Origin: Hyparrhenia diplandra
Lineage: Eukaryota > Streptophyta > Magnoliopsida > Poales > Poaceae
DNA: 64,000 nucleotides
Direction: 5' to 3'
Assembly: GCA_015847255.1 (NCBI GenBank)
Contig: JADLZK010007350.1
Coordinates: 682,001 to 746,000 of the forward strand
Position 1 is the first letter of the stretch. Each line of letters opens with the position of its first letter. Made by a program: the position numbers and the translations under genes. Of this stretch, positions 1 to 10,616 are shown piece by piece. Below the pieces are notes generated by a model, which was not told the DNA's origin, ran no database searches, and saw nothing but the letters and a program-made list of their open reading frames with translations.

Positions 1-268
1 TTTCTTTTGAAAAATACTACAAAACCCCGAGGATGATAGTTGATCAAAGAACTTGAGACATGGTACTTAACTTGATTGTTTTATCTTGCTTATGATTCGT
101 GAAAAGGCTACGCCCCATGGTAAACAGGTATGAACAATGCGGTTAAGAAGAGAATTTATTTACGAGTAACACAAGTATTTACGAGGTATGAAAGCGTAGT
201 AGCAACTCCCGATCCTACTATAGCATATAGCTTTGCTAGGGACTAGCAAAGGGTAAGCTTGGGGAGTT
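1..268 (+). mobile_element. Element 1 internal 3' end with polypurine tract
   Basis: This is the tail of an Athila-like LTR retrotransposon whose body lies left of the window. No coding is seen. The purine-rich stretch at about 250-266 (AGGGTAAGCTTGGGGAG) directly precedes an LTR-type TGTTGAC start. It matches the polypurine tracts of elements 2 and 3 further right (about 10,597-10,616 and 19,218-19,238), so this element belongs to the same broad family. The call rests on the tract, the LTR that follows, and similarity to the other copies. Confidence 0.7.
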
Positions 269-1980
269 TGTTGACACTTGTTATCATATAAAATTATTAA
301 TCAATTAAACATGAGAAAGGGGTATAAATAATAAAAACAACCTAGAATAGGGGGTCACTAACATATTTCCATCAGTTTTGGTAATGTTTGAATTGCGGGG
401 ACTAAGCGAAAAAAAGCAGAGAGAGTTCGCGAGCCATACGACTCTGCGGCATAGCGCAATCAACTCGAGAAAGACTCTAGAAGGCTCGGATTAATCCCGA
501 TGTGGACCAAACTTGACCAGAAGAAAACATCATCTAGAAGACTCCGGAAGCCACGGCGCCGCAGCCGGGACCCGGGAGGGACTCCCCACGGGCCGATCGG
601 CCCAATAATGGGGCGATCGGCCCTACTTGGCCACCAAGCAAGCCCGTCTCCGGAACCTTCCTCCTCCGCCTCTAAGACGCAATCTAAACCGGTTGTTTAA
701 CGTCGGTTTGATCCAGGGCGTCGGTAGAAGCACGAGATGAATCAAAGATTAGTACCACATCGCTGCTTGAAGTTTGAAGGGACATAAGAAGACCCATATA
801 TATAGACCCCTAGACCCCCCTTTTCGGATCATCAAGTTCTCAATTCAGCAACAACGCTTCAAGATCCAAGTCATATCCCATCTTTGTAGAAACATCGCTT
901 TAGGAAGAGTAGCAATCAAGACTAGAACTAGTAGGAAGGGAGAAATCCGCTCCGGATCGTCGGGAGGCGGCTCAAGATCGGGGCCTCGTTCTTGTAAGTT
1001 CTTCATTGTAAGTAGTCTTCAAGTTCCGCACACGTTCTTAATATGAATATCTTGATCATGTTTATATTCGAGATTATTTGTTCTAGTATTTACTTTGATT
1101 ACACGTTTAGCATAGTTGAATTCTTGTTATGTTCATACATGGATTCGTAGAGCGCTCATCTATTGATATCATGGGTGAGTGGTAGAGATGATGTAATCGT
1201 GGTGATTAGATCTTATTTACTGCGTTTGCACCCTATGTGCCGGGTCGTGTGGTAGATCGTGGTGGTGAGCGGCACCATTGAGTCCTTTGCAATCCATCCC
1301 CCGTATGTAGGCCTAGCGGATGATATTATTCGGGTTGTTCTAAGTTTAGGCCTTAGTCTTCACGGATTACGTCCTCATGTAAGGATTTAATTAGTCTTTC
1401 TTCAATGATTGTTAGATGTATTGCACTAATTGAGTAGATCCTAACTTATAGTTTAGAGTTACATATTAGAGTTTCTAATGCTAGCTAGCCTATGAATTGC
1501 TATCGCCCTTTGTTTGACACTTTCTATTTTAGCCCACTTAGATATGACTTTGGTTGAATCTATTTATCAAGAACTTTATCATTATCTTTATTGTGAACTT
1601 TGATCCTTGTTTAATTAATTGATAAGTTTAACACTTAAGCTTTGCACACAAGAGATGATTATGATGTTTAGCACCTATGCATAGTTAATTCATGATAGAA
1701 GACTTCTTTCCCTGTGGTAGAATATAAATTCAACACGATTCTTACTCGGTTAAAATGCTACAATGGTATATTCATATACATTAAACTGCGGATACCCGAT
1801 TATAATTGTTTATTTACTTATTAAGAAGTTATCAAGGCATAGTACGAATATTTTATTCCTTGCATATTAGTAGTTTAACTATAGGGATGACAACCTTTTC
1901 GGATATGCTATGAACTGCAATGAATATTTCTTTTAGTTTTATACGAAGCAACATCGATATTCTTTCTAAACACCATTACT
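269..1980 (+). repeat. Element 1 3' LTR (Athila-like)
   Basis: The LTR starts with TGTTGACAC right after the polypurine tract and ends near 1,975-1,986, where the interrupted pol reading of the outer element resumes. A TATA-like stretch lies at about 794-805. The U5 part (about 1,750-1,800) shares a recognisable block with the LTRs of elements 2 and 3 (TGCTACAAYGGTAT), but the rest is diverged, so it is a related and not identical family. The exact 3' edge is uncertain because no target-site duplicate can be checked inside the window. Confidence 0.65.
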
Positions 1981-1986
1981 AGTTAG

Positions 1987-2350
1987 TGGCGTTAGAAATA
2001 CCAACGACCATCCGGCTGCATTTTCCTCGCCTCCAACAACGCCGTCGCGAGAATCGAGGGCCGGTCAAGCGGTCTCCGGATCGCGGCGGACCTCGAATCC
2101 GACGGTTGGAAACGAGGGGGGATTCGCGGTTGGTCATCGACCAAGTCATGAAGGCCTCGGCGTGCCGCGACCAAGATGGAGGCGTATTGCCGACAAGTGC
2201 GACGCTAGAGGAAAAATTCCATGGACTCGAGCACAAACACACACCCGGGCGTTACAATGAGGCCGTGGATGAGCTCGCCAAGGTCGCGGCAGGCAGAGTC
2301 TTGTTTTCCCGAGCGTGCATTGCAGAGATCTCCTTGAACCCTCGGTCAAA
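1987..2350 (+). pseudogene. Ty3/gypsy pol remnant, RNase H region (outer element)
   Basis: Reading with frame changes, this stretch encodes the second half of a plant retroelement RNase H domain. Visible pieces are RRLETRGDSRLVIDQVMKAS, EEKFHGLEHKHTP and RYNEAVDELAKVAAGR. The last is the typical C-terminal helix of RNase H in grass Tat-type elements. The upstream part of pol is not in the window because element 1 is inserted just before it. Several single-base indels break the frame. Integrase follows about 400 bp downstream, as expected for Ty3/gypsy order (RT, RNase H, INT). The domain identity is clear. Whether all indels are real is doubtful (see the CHG finding). Confidence 0.8.
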
Positions 2351-2744
2351 TGCGCACCCATGAGGAAATACCCTCGGGGGCTCATGAGGGCGGCACACGA
2401 CAAGCCACACCCGGCAATGGCGGTCGACCAGGTCCACGGCGGAGAAAACCATTGTTGGGTGCCTCAGGGGCGAGCTACTGGGGACAGGCAGGAGGCTCGC
2501 CGGTTGGCCGGAGGGCGGGGGAGTCCTTTGCGCTGATTGGAAAAAGGGAACTCTACAAGAGAGGAGCCTCGAAGGGGTATACATGCGATGCATGCCCTCG
2601 GTGAAGGCCAGAATTGCTCGTTGACACCACCAGGGAATGCGGTCCTTGCATGGCAGGGACTCTAGTCACCAAGTCTTGGGCGAGGCTTCTGGCGGCCCTC
2701 GGCGGTGCGGGACGCAAATCTGGTCGTGCGTGCACCGCTGAGGA
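2351..2744 (+). pseudogene. pol linker between RNase H and integrase core (outer element)
   Basis: This part of pol would normally hold the RNase H-integrase linker and the HHCC zinc-binding region of integrase. The frame is broken repeatedly and I could not pick out a complete zinc-binding motif. The assignment is from position only. Confidence 0.45.
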
Positions 2745-3660
2745 ATGCCAATTCTCGCGCGCAGGCAGCATCTCCGACTCAACACCTTGCAAACCATACC
2801 ACTTACGTGGCCATTTGCGGTGTGGGGACTCGACATGATTGGGCCCCCACGAAAGGGCGGAGGAGGACACACTCACGCCCTAGTCGCCATTGACAAGTTC
2901 TCCAAATGGATCGAAGCCCAAGCCGTGGTGAACCCTCACCGCGGGGAAGCGGTGAAATTCTTTACGGATATCATTTCCCGTTTTGGAGTCCCGAACTCCA
3001 TCATCACGGACAACGGAACCAACCGTGGGGAAAAAGTTCCTCGACTTTACGGCGACTATGGCATCGAGTGGATACCTCGGCCATAGCTCACCCGAAGACC
3101 AACGGTCAAGTGGAGCGTGCCAACGGCATGATCCGCAAGGGCTCGCCGAGGATCTTCAATCGGCTGAACCAATACGGGGAAAAGATGGTACCAAGAGCTG
3201 CCGTCGGTTCTATGGAGCCTTCGAAGGAGAAAAAGCCGAGCCACGGGATTGACCCATTCTTCCTAGTCTATGGGGTCAGGTTTATCCTGCCCACGGACAT
3301 CAGTATGGGTCCCTCGAGGTCGCGAGCCTACGAGAGCAAGGCAACCCAACAGGGCGAGGCAAGACTCCATTAACCAAGTTGATGAAGCCCCAGGCGTGCG
3401 CTCCCGCACTCGGCAAGATACCCGAGGCTCTACTCAAGTATCACGCCCAGCGGTTTGAAGCCTCGAGAGTTCAAGTTAACGACCCCGTGCTCAAAGCCGA
3501 AGAGCGGACAACAAGGGGCGCCACAAACTCACGCCACCTTGGGAAGGGCCTTATTTCATCGCCAAATATTAAGGCCGGGACCTACAAAGAAGAACGAGAA
3601 GGGCGAAGTCTACTCCAACGCTGGAACATAGAACACTACGTCGCTTCTACCCTTAAATTC
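2745..3660 (+). pseudogene. Ty3/gypsy integrase core and C-terminus (outer element, copy A)
   Basis: The conserved DDE integrase core is visible. It reads WPFAVWGLDMIGPPRKGGGG with the first catalytic Asp, then HALVAIDKFSKWIEA, then GVPNSIITDNGT with the second Asp, then after a frame change HPKTNGQVERANGMI with the catalytic Glu. The C-terminal part (PFFLVYGV, then DPVLKAEE and WNIEHY in shifted frames) ends at about 3,660. Several indels interrupt it. From 3,223 on, the sequence is repeated at 12,589-13,030, where the same C-terminal part reads without interruption. In a working element the enzyme would insert the cDNA into host DNA; this copy cannot encode it as written. Lineage Tat (RIRE2/Grande-like) is inferred from the downstream antisense gene. 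Confidence 0.85.
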
Positions 3661-4000
3661 CGCACTAGAAGTCAAACACACTGTGTTATTTTCACTCAAT
3701 AAAAGATCTACATCTTTTATGAAAAAAAAGTACTTCGTGCAAACCTTAGGAGTCTTAGCCTCGCCCAAAGTACAAGACTAAAAACCCCTCGGGGGGGGCT
3801 ACATGGGGACCCCCTGGGAGACCCCCTCCCTTTCTTTTTTCAAACTTTTTTCGGGGGAAAAGTTTTTTCTTGCGCATTCTCGAAACAATCGTTTAAGTTG
3901 CGAGAAGGTCGCTCACGCACAAATCCAAACCAAGATAACCGAGGCAAGCGGATCGCCCCTAGTGGCACCCGTATGGACTGCCTGGTGGCGTCAACGATTA

Positions 4001-4480
4001 CTATCTCGCTGGCCCGGAGAAAGCAAGCGACCCGGCCACACAATAAGCGAGATTCGGGAACGCAACCTTAAAACATAAATGCACCCGCCAAGGCCCATTT
4101 GGACCTCGGGCGGCGCCATTGTTTATATACATCCATCTCACAAGCTCCAACTTTTTTTCATACAAGGAGAGGTCGGGGCGGGGTGGGCTTCATCCACTTG
4201 CGCCTCACGGCCGCCGACGAGGAAGCTTCGGCGCGAGCAACACCCTCGACAACCGCTTCCCCGAGAGGGCGTCGGACCGCCGGCGCATCCTCGACCGGGC
4301 GTCCACCATCTCCGTGTCCGCCTCATAGGTTGACTCTATGGGGAGGCACGGGGACACACTTCATCCTCGGCGGGAGGCCAACCGGGTCGCCAGCGCCATC
4401 CACAAAGTCGTGCGGCCTTTGAGTCTTGGCGGCATCGCCGGCATCCCTCTCGGCGGGATCAACTTCCTCCTCGTCGTCGG
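4001..4480 (-). pseudogene. C-terminal part of the outer element's antisense gene (copy A)
   Basis: This corresponds to the better-preserved copy at 13,361-13,849 (minus), which ends a protein rich in Glu, Ala, Pro and Ser. Here indels split the frame. The end position is set by alignment to the stop of copy B (CTA at 4,001 against CTA at 13,361). The gene is interrupted at 4,480/4,481 by element 2; its continuation on the other side is at 12,302-12,588. The stretch 3,661-4,000 between integrase and this fragment has an A-rich run and no recognised coding. Confidence 0.6.
4476..4480. repeat. Target-site duplication of element 2 (GTCGG)
   Basis: GTCGG directly precedes the TGTTGACGG start of the 5' LTR and recurs at 12,297-12,301 right after the 3' LTR. 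A 5-bp duplication is normal for Ty3/gypsy integration. The same GTCGG pair flanks element 3 (13,845-13,849 and 20,920-20,924). Confidence 0.8.
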
Positions 4481-6169
4481 TGTTGACGGTAACCAACGAC
4501 ATATTTTTTCCATCAACTTACTACCATAAAGGGGGTAAAATTAAACCTTTTTATACTCATATGCATTCATCACTAATAAATTCTACTTGTAGTGTCTTGT
4601 ACTTTATTTTGCAGATTTATAATAAAAGCAAGTGGAAAATCGACCAAAGTACGCCTTACGGGAAAGCGCATTATTGCAAAACTCAAGCCCAGGAGCAAAT
4701 CGACCCAAAACTTCAAATAACGGGCGAGCAAAGCCCGGCCCACAACTTTTCGTGGTGAAAGACGACACCCCGCCAAGACCCGGGCGGTAGGGCCTAGGGG
4801 GATGCTTGGGGCGCACCAAGACCAGTGCGCACGCACCCTCCCCGAGGCGGTTTCCGCCCGGCCTCGGGGGAGGCGGTTCGTGCACCTTCCAAGCGGGGTT
4901 TCCGCCCTTAGTTGGTCGGTTTGCGCACGCGGAAGGAAGGCGTTCTGTGTCGGTTTGGCTCTTTCCAAGTGGGGATGACCATTTTCCAATAAGCCCCCTC
5001 TCCTCTACCTATAAAAGGAGGCCATCTCCCACCATTGTAACACACACCATTTGGAGCCTCCTCACTTTCTACTCTTCTTCTCCTCTCCTCTCTACTCCTC
5101 CACTTCTCTAGTTCTTTTAGTCTTTAGTAGTATTTGGAGCAAGGCTAAGCTTCATTGGAGAGCTTGTACTTGGGAGAAGGAATATTCGGTATGAATACAT
5201 TTATGGTTTATCCTCAAGTCTTGATCTCATATGCTTGTGCAATAGAGCTAGAGTATTTACATGTTATATTCTTGACATGTTGTTCTCGACACAATCATGA
5301 TAGAAGAACTAGACTATAGTTCTATGTCGTGGTTAGTCGTATAGAACTTAGGGCCTAACCATTCGTGCCATGTATTTGAGTAGAGTAAGAGTTGTGCCGA
5401 GGTGGCGGTTCGTTGTGTCCTTCGCCGGGGCTTGCTCGTGTCCTATTCCGTCCATCCGTAGGGTGGGGGCCATGGGGACATGAGTAGTGTCTTAGTATGC
5501 GGACGTGGTGTCCAGGATGCAGTATCCTTCGAATATGAGTGCATGCCACGGTTGAGGGGTAGGCGGCTTGGTCGTGACAAGCCTTGACCGTCCCTTTGAA
5601 ATCCCCCACGTTCGTGTGTCTTTGTAGGAGTTCGTGAACGCTTCTATTGGGCTGTATGGCTCCGGAGTCTCCCCGTCCATCTCACTCTCGGCCCTAAAAC
5701 TCTAGTCATCTATGTTTGCATGATTATTAAGCGGTTCTTTGCACGACTATTTTAGAATGCCCGCTCCACTTAGGAATATTCTTTATTCTTTATTTTTCTT
5801 TTATCCTTGAGGTTGGCCCAAGTGTGTGTCACACTATCTTAAACTATCATGACTTACCCCCGTATTGAGTATTGGTCAATCTGCATAGACATGTCGTCTT
5901 GTTCATGCCCCCGCTAGAGTCCTACACCATGCCTTCCTTTGGGAAAATATAAATAACGATATACTGAATATCTCGGGTGAAATGCTACAACGGTATTTCC
6001 GTGAGCTTATGGACTTGTTCTCAGTAAATGCTGAGAATGCCACCCGACATCCCGTGGCGATGGTAACCGGAATGTAACAATTTCGGTGAAGTCGTTGTGG
6101 GAGGTCAACTTTGTGGTTCCCAGTGCTTTTGCCTTTTTTGGCACTTGCGCTTAGGAAACGCAACAAGCA
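4481..6169 (+). repeat. Element 2 5' LTR
   Basis: The 1.69-kb LTR begins TGTTGACGGTAACCAACGAC and ends near ...CAACAAGCA, 4 nt before the primer-binding site. A TATA box (TATAAAA, 5,010-5,016) is followed by a CT-rich leader, giving U3 of about 0.5 kb and a long R-U5. It matches the LTRs at 10,617, 13,850 and 19,239 along its whole length, apart from short scrambled patches. Confidence 0.88.
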
Positions 6170-6173
6170 TTTC

Positions 6174-6191
6174 TAGCGCCGTTCTTGGGGG
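6174..6191 (+). other. Primer-binding site, tRNA-Asp type (degenerate)
   Basis: TAGCGCCGTTCTTGGGGG resembles the complement of the 3' end of plant tRNA-Asp(GUC), TGGCGCCGTTGCCGGGGA. It lies 4 nt after the LTR end. Element 3 has the corresponding TAGCGCCATTCTCGGGAA at 15,547. The mismatches may be mutations or consensus errors. Confidence 0.7.
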
Positions 6192-6315
6192 AAGGCATTG
6201 GTTATAAAGATTCTAGAAAGACATGTTCATAATGATGTGCATGTGTAAGTAGCCATTACTCATGCAAAGCTAATCTTTCATGTTTTCTCTGTTGTGGATG
6301 AAGACAGGATAGTGT

Positions 6316-8480
6316 TTGATTGGTTTGTCCCCGTTGAACAACTACATCGCAGATCTGGAGGCACTCCTGAGGAAGAACCCAACTCATATCAAATCTTCTC
6401 CTGCTACTCCGCCGGCAAACAAACCAATCACCCTTGCATCATCTCGTATTCCACTCATGGCCAAGTCGATCCGTGACCACTCCATCCCCTCTTTTGCCAA
6501 CGTGCCCGTTGGGCCCGTTGTCAACATGGGAACTGAGAACTTTGAGCTCCGCCCTGGCCTAATCAAGATGGTGCAGGCAAACCAATTTTATGGTTTGCCA
6601 AGTGAGGACGCAAAAGCGCATCTCGCAACACTTCCTCGAGCTCGGTGACACCATTGTCATCCAAGGTGGGAAGCCATTAGAATCCGTTTGTTTCCCTTCT
6701 CCATCACGGGAAGGCAAAAGCGATGGTTCTATAAAGAGACGGAAGTCGTCAACACGTGGGACAAGTGTTCCACGGCGTTCCTCACTAAATTCTTCCCCAT
6801 GAGTAAAACTCACACCCTAAGGGGAAGAATTGCCAACTTCCTTGTTGCAATTCCATGGAAGCCATACCGCGGCATGGGAATGGCTACAAGAGTACATCCA
6901 AGCATGCCCGCACCATGGGATGGAAAAGTGGCTCGTGATACTGAGAACTTCTACAATGGGTTAACACCCATGTCAAAAGAGCACATTGATGCCACTTCTT
7001 TGGAGGTGCCTTCCTCTCCCTCACCATCGATAGAGCAAACGGCTCTTATGGAGAAAATAGTGTCCAATCAAGCTTGGGGGAGGAAAGTCTTGGCAAACAA
7101 GAAGATAGCACGCAACCGTGGAGGAGACGGACACGCCGCTACAATGGATCTCCTATTGAAAGAACTTGACAAGTGTGCCCGAAGAAGAAGAAGAAACTTA
7201 CGGCCTTTCAAGGCCATAGACTCACACATAACATGTGAAAGTCTGGGCAATGTTGGCCATTTAGGAACGACGCCTCAAAACCCGTGAAGACGTTACTCAT
7301 ATCAACAACGGGTTCCGTCAACAAGGAGGGGTTAACACCCATGTCAAAAGAGCACATTGATGCCCTGGCTGGAGGTGCCTTCCTCTCCCCTCACCATCGA
7401 TAGAGCAATGCTCTTATGGAGAAAATAGTGTCCAATCAAGCTTGGGGGGAGGAAAGTCTTGGCAAACAAGAAGATAGCACGTTGCATCGTGGAGGAGAGG
7501 CGGACACGCCGCTACAATGGATCTCCTATTGAAAGAACTTGACAAGTGTGACAGAAGAAGAAGAAACTTACGGCTTTGTCAAGGCCATAGACTCACACGT
7601 AACATGTGAAGTCCGTGGCAATGTTGGCCATTTAGGGGAACGACGCCTGAAACCCGTGAAGACGTTACTCATATCAACAACGGGTTCCGATCAACAAGGA
7701 GGGGTTAACACCCATGTCAAAAGAGCACATTGATGCCCTTCGCTTTGGAGGTGCCTTCCTCTCCCTCACCATCGATAGAGCAACAGCTCTTATGGAGAAA
7801 ATAGTGTCCAATCAAGCTTGGGGAGGAAAGTCTTGGCAAACAAGAAGATAGCACGCATCGTGGAGGAGACGGACACGCCTGCTACAATGGATCTCCTATT
7901 GAAAGAACTTGACAAGTGTGCCACCGAAGAAGAAGAAACTTACTAAGATCTTGTCAAGGCCATAGACTCACACGTAACATGTGAAGTCTGTGGCAATGTT
8001 GGCCATTTAGGGAACGGCGCCTCAAAACCCGTGAAGACGTTACTCATATCAACAACGGGTTCGGTCAACAAGGAGACCATAATGGGTGGAACAACCGGTC
8101 GCGCCCACAAAACCAAGGAGGTAATTCAAACTCAAGGTATAATTGAATCCTCTCTCCTTGGAAAACTTGGTCTTAGACCAAGCAAAAATAATTGAAGAAC
8201 TTTCAAAGAAGTTGATGCTTAATGATAAAATAATTGAAAACATGATTTTCAAAATTAAAAGTTTAACTTCTTCTTATGAAAGACAACCGAGCTTTAATAA
8301 AATGATAGAAACCCAATTAGCTCGGTCTTCTCACGCTTTGCTGTTGTTGGTTCGGGAAAAGTTTTGGGGCAACCCAAAATTTCTCTTGAATCTGTTAAAA
8401 TGGTCTCAACGAGGTGCAGTAAGCCTCTATGTCGGGAAGACAACAAGTCTCCTACCGAGCCACCACTCATTATCAAGAAG
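6316..8480 (+). pseudogene. gag of element 2 (Athila-type, frames broken)
   Basis: This would encode the capsid/nucleocapsid precursor. Pieces seen in changing frames are NNYIADLEALLRKNPTHIKS, an N-terminal region with ENFELRPGLIKMVQANQFYG, the capsid-like core with WFYK, VVNTWDKCSTAFLTKFFPMS, FYNGLTPMSKEHIDA and DRATALMEKIVSNQAWG, and a zinc-knuckle start (CEVCGNVGH, CX2CX4H) at about 7,972-8,000. The expected last Cys of the knuckle is not seen. A coiled-coil-like stretch (LVLDQAKIIEELSKKLMLND) follows. The central part is present three times in tandem (6,960-8,070). Relative to element 3 the coding is the same but with different indels. Confidence 0.78.
6960..8070 (+). repeat. Threefold tandem repeat of a 371-373-bp gag segment
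   Basis: The block starting GTTAACACCCATGTCAAAAG begins at 6,960, 7,331 and 7,704. It runs each time through the LMEKIVSNQAW and zinc-knuckle coding to the CAACAAGGAG motif. Element 3 carries it once (16,333 to about 16,702). The copy number accounts for the 746-bp size difference between the two elements. Confidence 0.85.
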
Positions 8481-8499
8481 GAGGACCCGTCGCCCGACA

Positions 8500-8931
8500 A
8501 TCACATGCTCGGCCCGCATGTCTTCGAGGATGCCTTCTCGCGACCTTGGATCAAGCATAAACATCATGTCCAAGGTAACATATGATGAAATATTAGGTGG
8601 ACCTTTGTCCCCTGTACATTTTGAGCTGCGAGATGGCGGACCTATCACTAAGGAAACCGGAGGGAGTAGCTCGGGGACGTTATAGTAAAAATCCGAGAAG
8701 CATACATCCCGACGGACTTTGTCATCCTAGACATGGGTCACAACGAGAGCTGCCCCAATCCTTGGGAGACCATTTCTTAACACTACAAATGCAGTTTTAC
8801 ACGTGGGATCGGGGCATGCTAGCTTCCATATGCGGGAGGGCCAAACAATGAGATGCCCATTCAATGGGTTCAACAAGCATAAGAATGTAAAAAAACAAGC
8901 CGCCCAAGAAGGTAAAGCCACAAAGTGTTAA
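8500..8931 (+). pseudogene. Retroviral-type aspartic protease region of element 2
   Basis: Read in shifting frames this gives SRDLGSSINIMSKVTYDEIL, then GPLSPVHFELRDG, then REAYIPTDFVILDMGHNESC, then a segment like GRPFLNTT and VGSGHASFHM, ending with a basic Lys-rich tail at the stop 8,929-8,931. The VILDMG and LGRPFL-type segments are the usual landmarks of the plant Ty3/gypsy protease fold. The true N-terminal boundary with gag is not visible. Protease would process gag. Nothing recognisable as reverse transcriptase follows. Confidence 0.65.
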
Positions 8932-10616
8932 GCAGGCATGGCGGGACGAGAAAGGATGACATCCGCATCCACTTCTCCGGATACGGGTAACACTCCGTCA
9001 AGCACTAAATGAATGGAGAAGAGTCCACGCTCGTCGGACTTTAAAAGGTGAGCCCTTGCCGAAGGTAAATCGGTAGTTATCTTTTTATTTTACAATAATA
9101 ATCTCCAAGTAATAACTCCATGATGCTTACAATAAAATAATAATAAATAAGAATAAAATTGTTTACCCCTCGTTGGAAGAATCTTGTTTATCAATGCATG
9201 CTTCCTCTTTCTATTTTGGCATGTCTTGGTTTGGAAGTTTTGGTTATACGTATGATCATACTTTCATAGGCGTTTTTGAATTGAGCATGGTGCTTAGGTC
9301 AAAAAGTCTACCTTGATCGAGATTAGACATGGAGTCGAGTCCGGTTATTGAACCTAAAATTGCTAGTGTAGATTTTGGTCGATCATATGGACTAACCCCG
9401 CAGAATTTATCAAAATCCATAAGGGTAAGTCTTGAAGATGACAACAGGTTAAAAAGTAAAAAAAATATATAATAATAATAATAATAAAAAAAAAAAAAAA
9501 GAGGGTAGAGAAGAGAAGAAGAAGAGAGGAGATAAACCTTTCAACCCCAAGAGTTGTCCTGTTACTTTGATGACATCAAAAGACAAGCTTGGGGGAGCCT
9601 CGAACCACGCCACCGGGCACAACTCGGATCATTGCGTGCTCAAGCTAAGCAGAACCATAAAAAGGTAAGCAAAAAGGCTAGCTTGGGGAGGACTCCAAGA
9701 AAGGTAACTTGTATCTCACATTTTGATCATATTCTCTATCTTATGAAATGTTGAGTTACGCTAAAAAGACAAACTTCATTCCTATATATATGAGTTATAA
9801 AAATGTTTAGTCTTAGTCCCTTGTTGAAATGATGAATAGTTGCTCTGTCTTATGCTTTGCCTCGTGCCTAGTTTATAATTCGAATTTCTCTAAAGTTTGG
9901 GTTTAGTGGCTAATTTTAAAAACTCATCCCTGAAAAAGCCCGATTCATGTGGGTTGCATAGGCTCTATCTAGTCTAAGTTGTTGCCAAGTATGATATGGT
10001 ACAAATGGGTTTGCTATGACTTCGTCTAGAAAGAGAAACTTGATATCCAGGGAATCTATATTTTGAAAAAAGAGAAATGTTTTGGGCTATGCTAAAAAAA
10101 AAATGAGATGAAAAATGGACACGTGTCCGAGGGCGAGTAGAGCCCACATCTCTAAAAAAAAAAAAAAGAAAAGAAAAGAGAGGAAATAAAAGACAAAAGT
10201 CTAGGGCGAGCAGAGCCCACCTCTCTAAAAAAATGATATAGCAATAAAGCCCATGCTTTCTCGAAAAAAAATATATATAAAATAAAATAAAATAAAATAA
10301 AATATTATCTAAATAAAACCCGGATAATAAAAAGTTGATCAAAAGGATGAATGATAAGCACCTCTGTTATAACCGTTCTATATCGGCAACCGCCCAAGGC
10401 TTTGAGAAAAGCCGGAAAGCCCCGCTACGATGAAAGGTAATAAAGGATGGGAAAAAGATGTGCCATTTTATTTAAACTCTAGTAGAAAATCTTATTATAA
10501 CCACGACACTTGAAAAAAAACGTAATCGGCATAGTAGCAACTCCCCGATCAACAACCAAGTACTTATCTCTTTTTTGCTCGAGGGACGCCAAGAAAGGGT
10601 AAGCTTGGGGGGAGTT
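8932..10616 (+). mobile_element. Element 2 non-coding 3' region and polypurine tract
   Basis: This AT-rich stretch has no credible coding. It contains simple repeats: AATAAT units at about 9,465-9,490, A-runs at about 10,150, and AAAAT units at about 10,275-10,300. It also contains several local GGTAAG/AGCTTGGGG motifs that resemble the polypurine tract (9,590, 9,680, 10,600). The functional tract AAGCTTGGGGGGAGTTTG ends at the 3' LTR start. Element 3 has the same region at 17,560-19,238. Confidence 0.75.
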
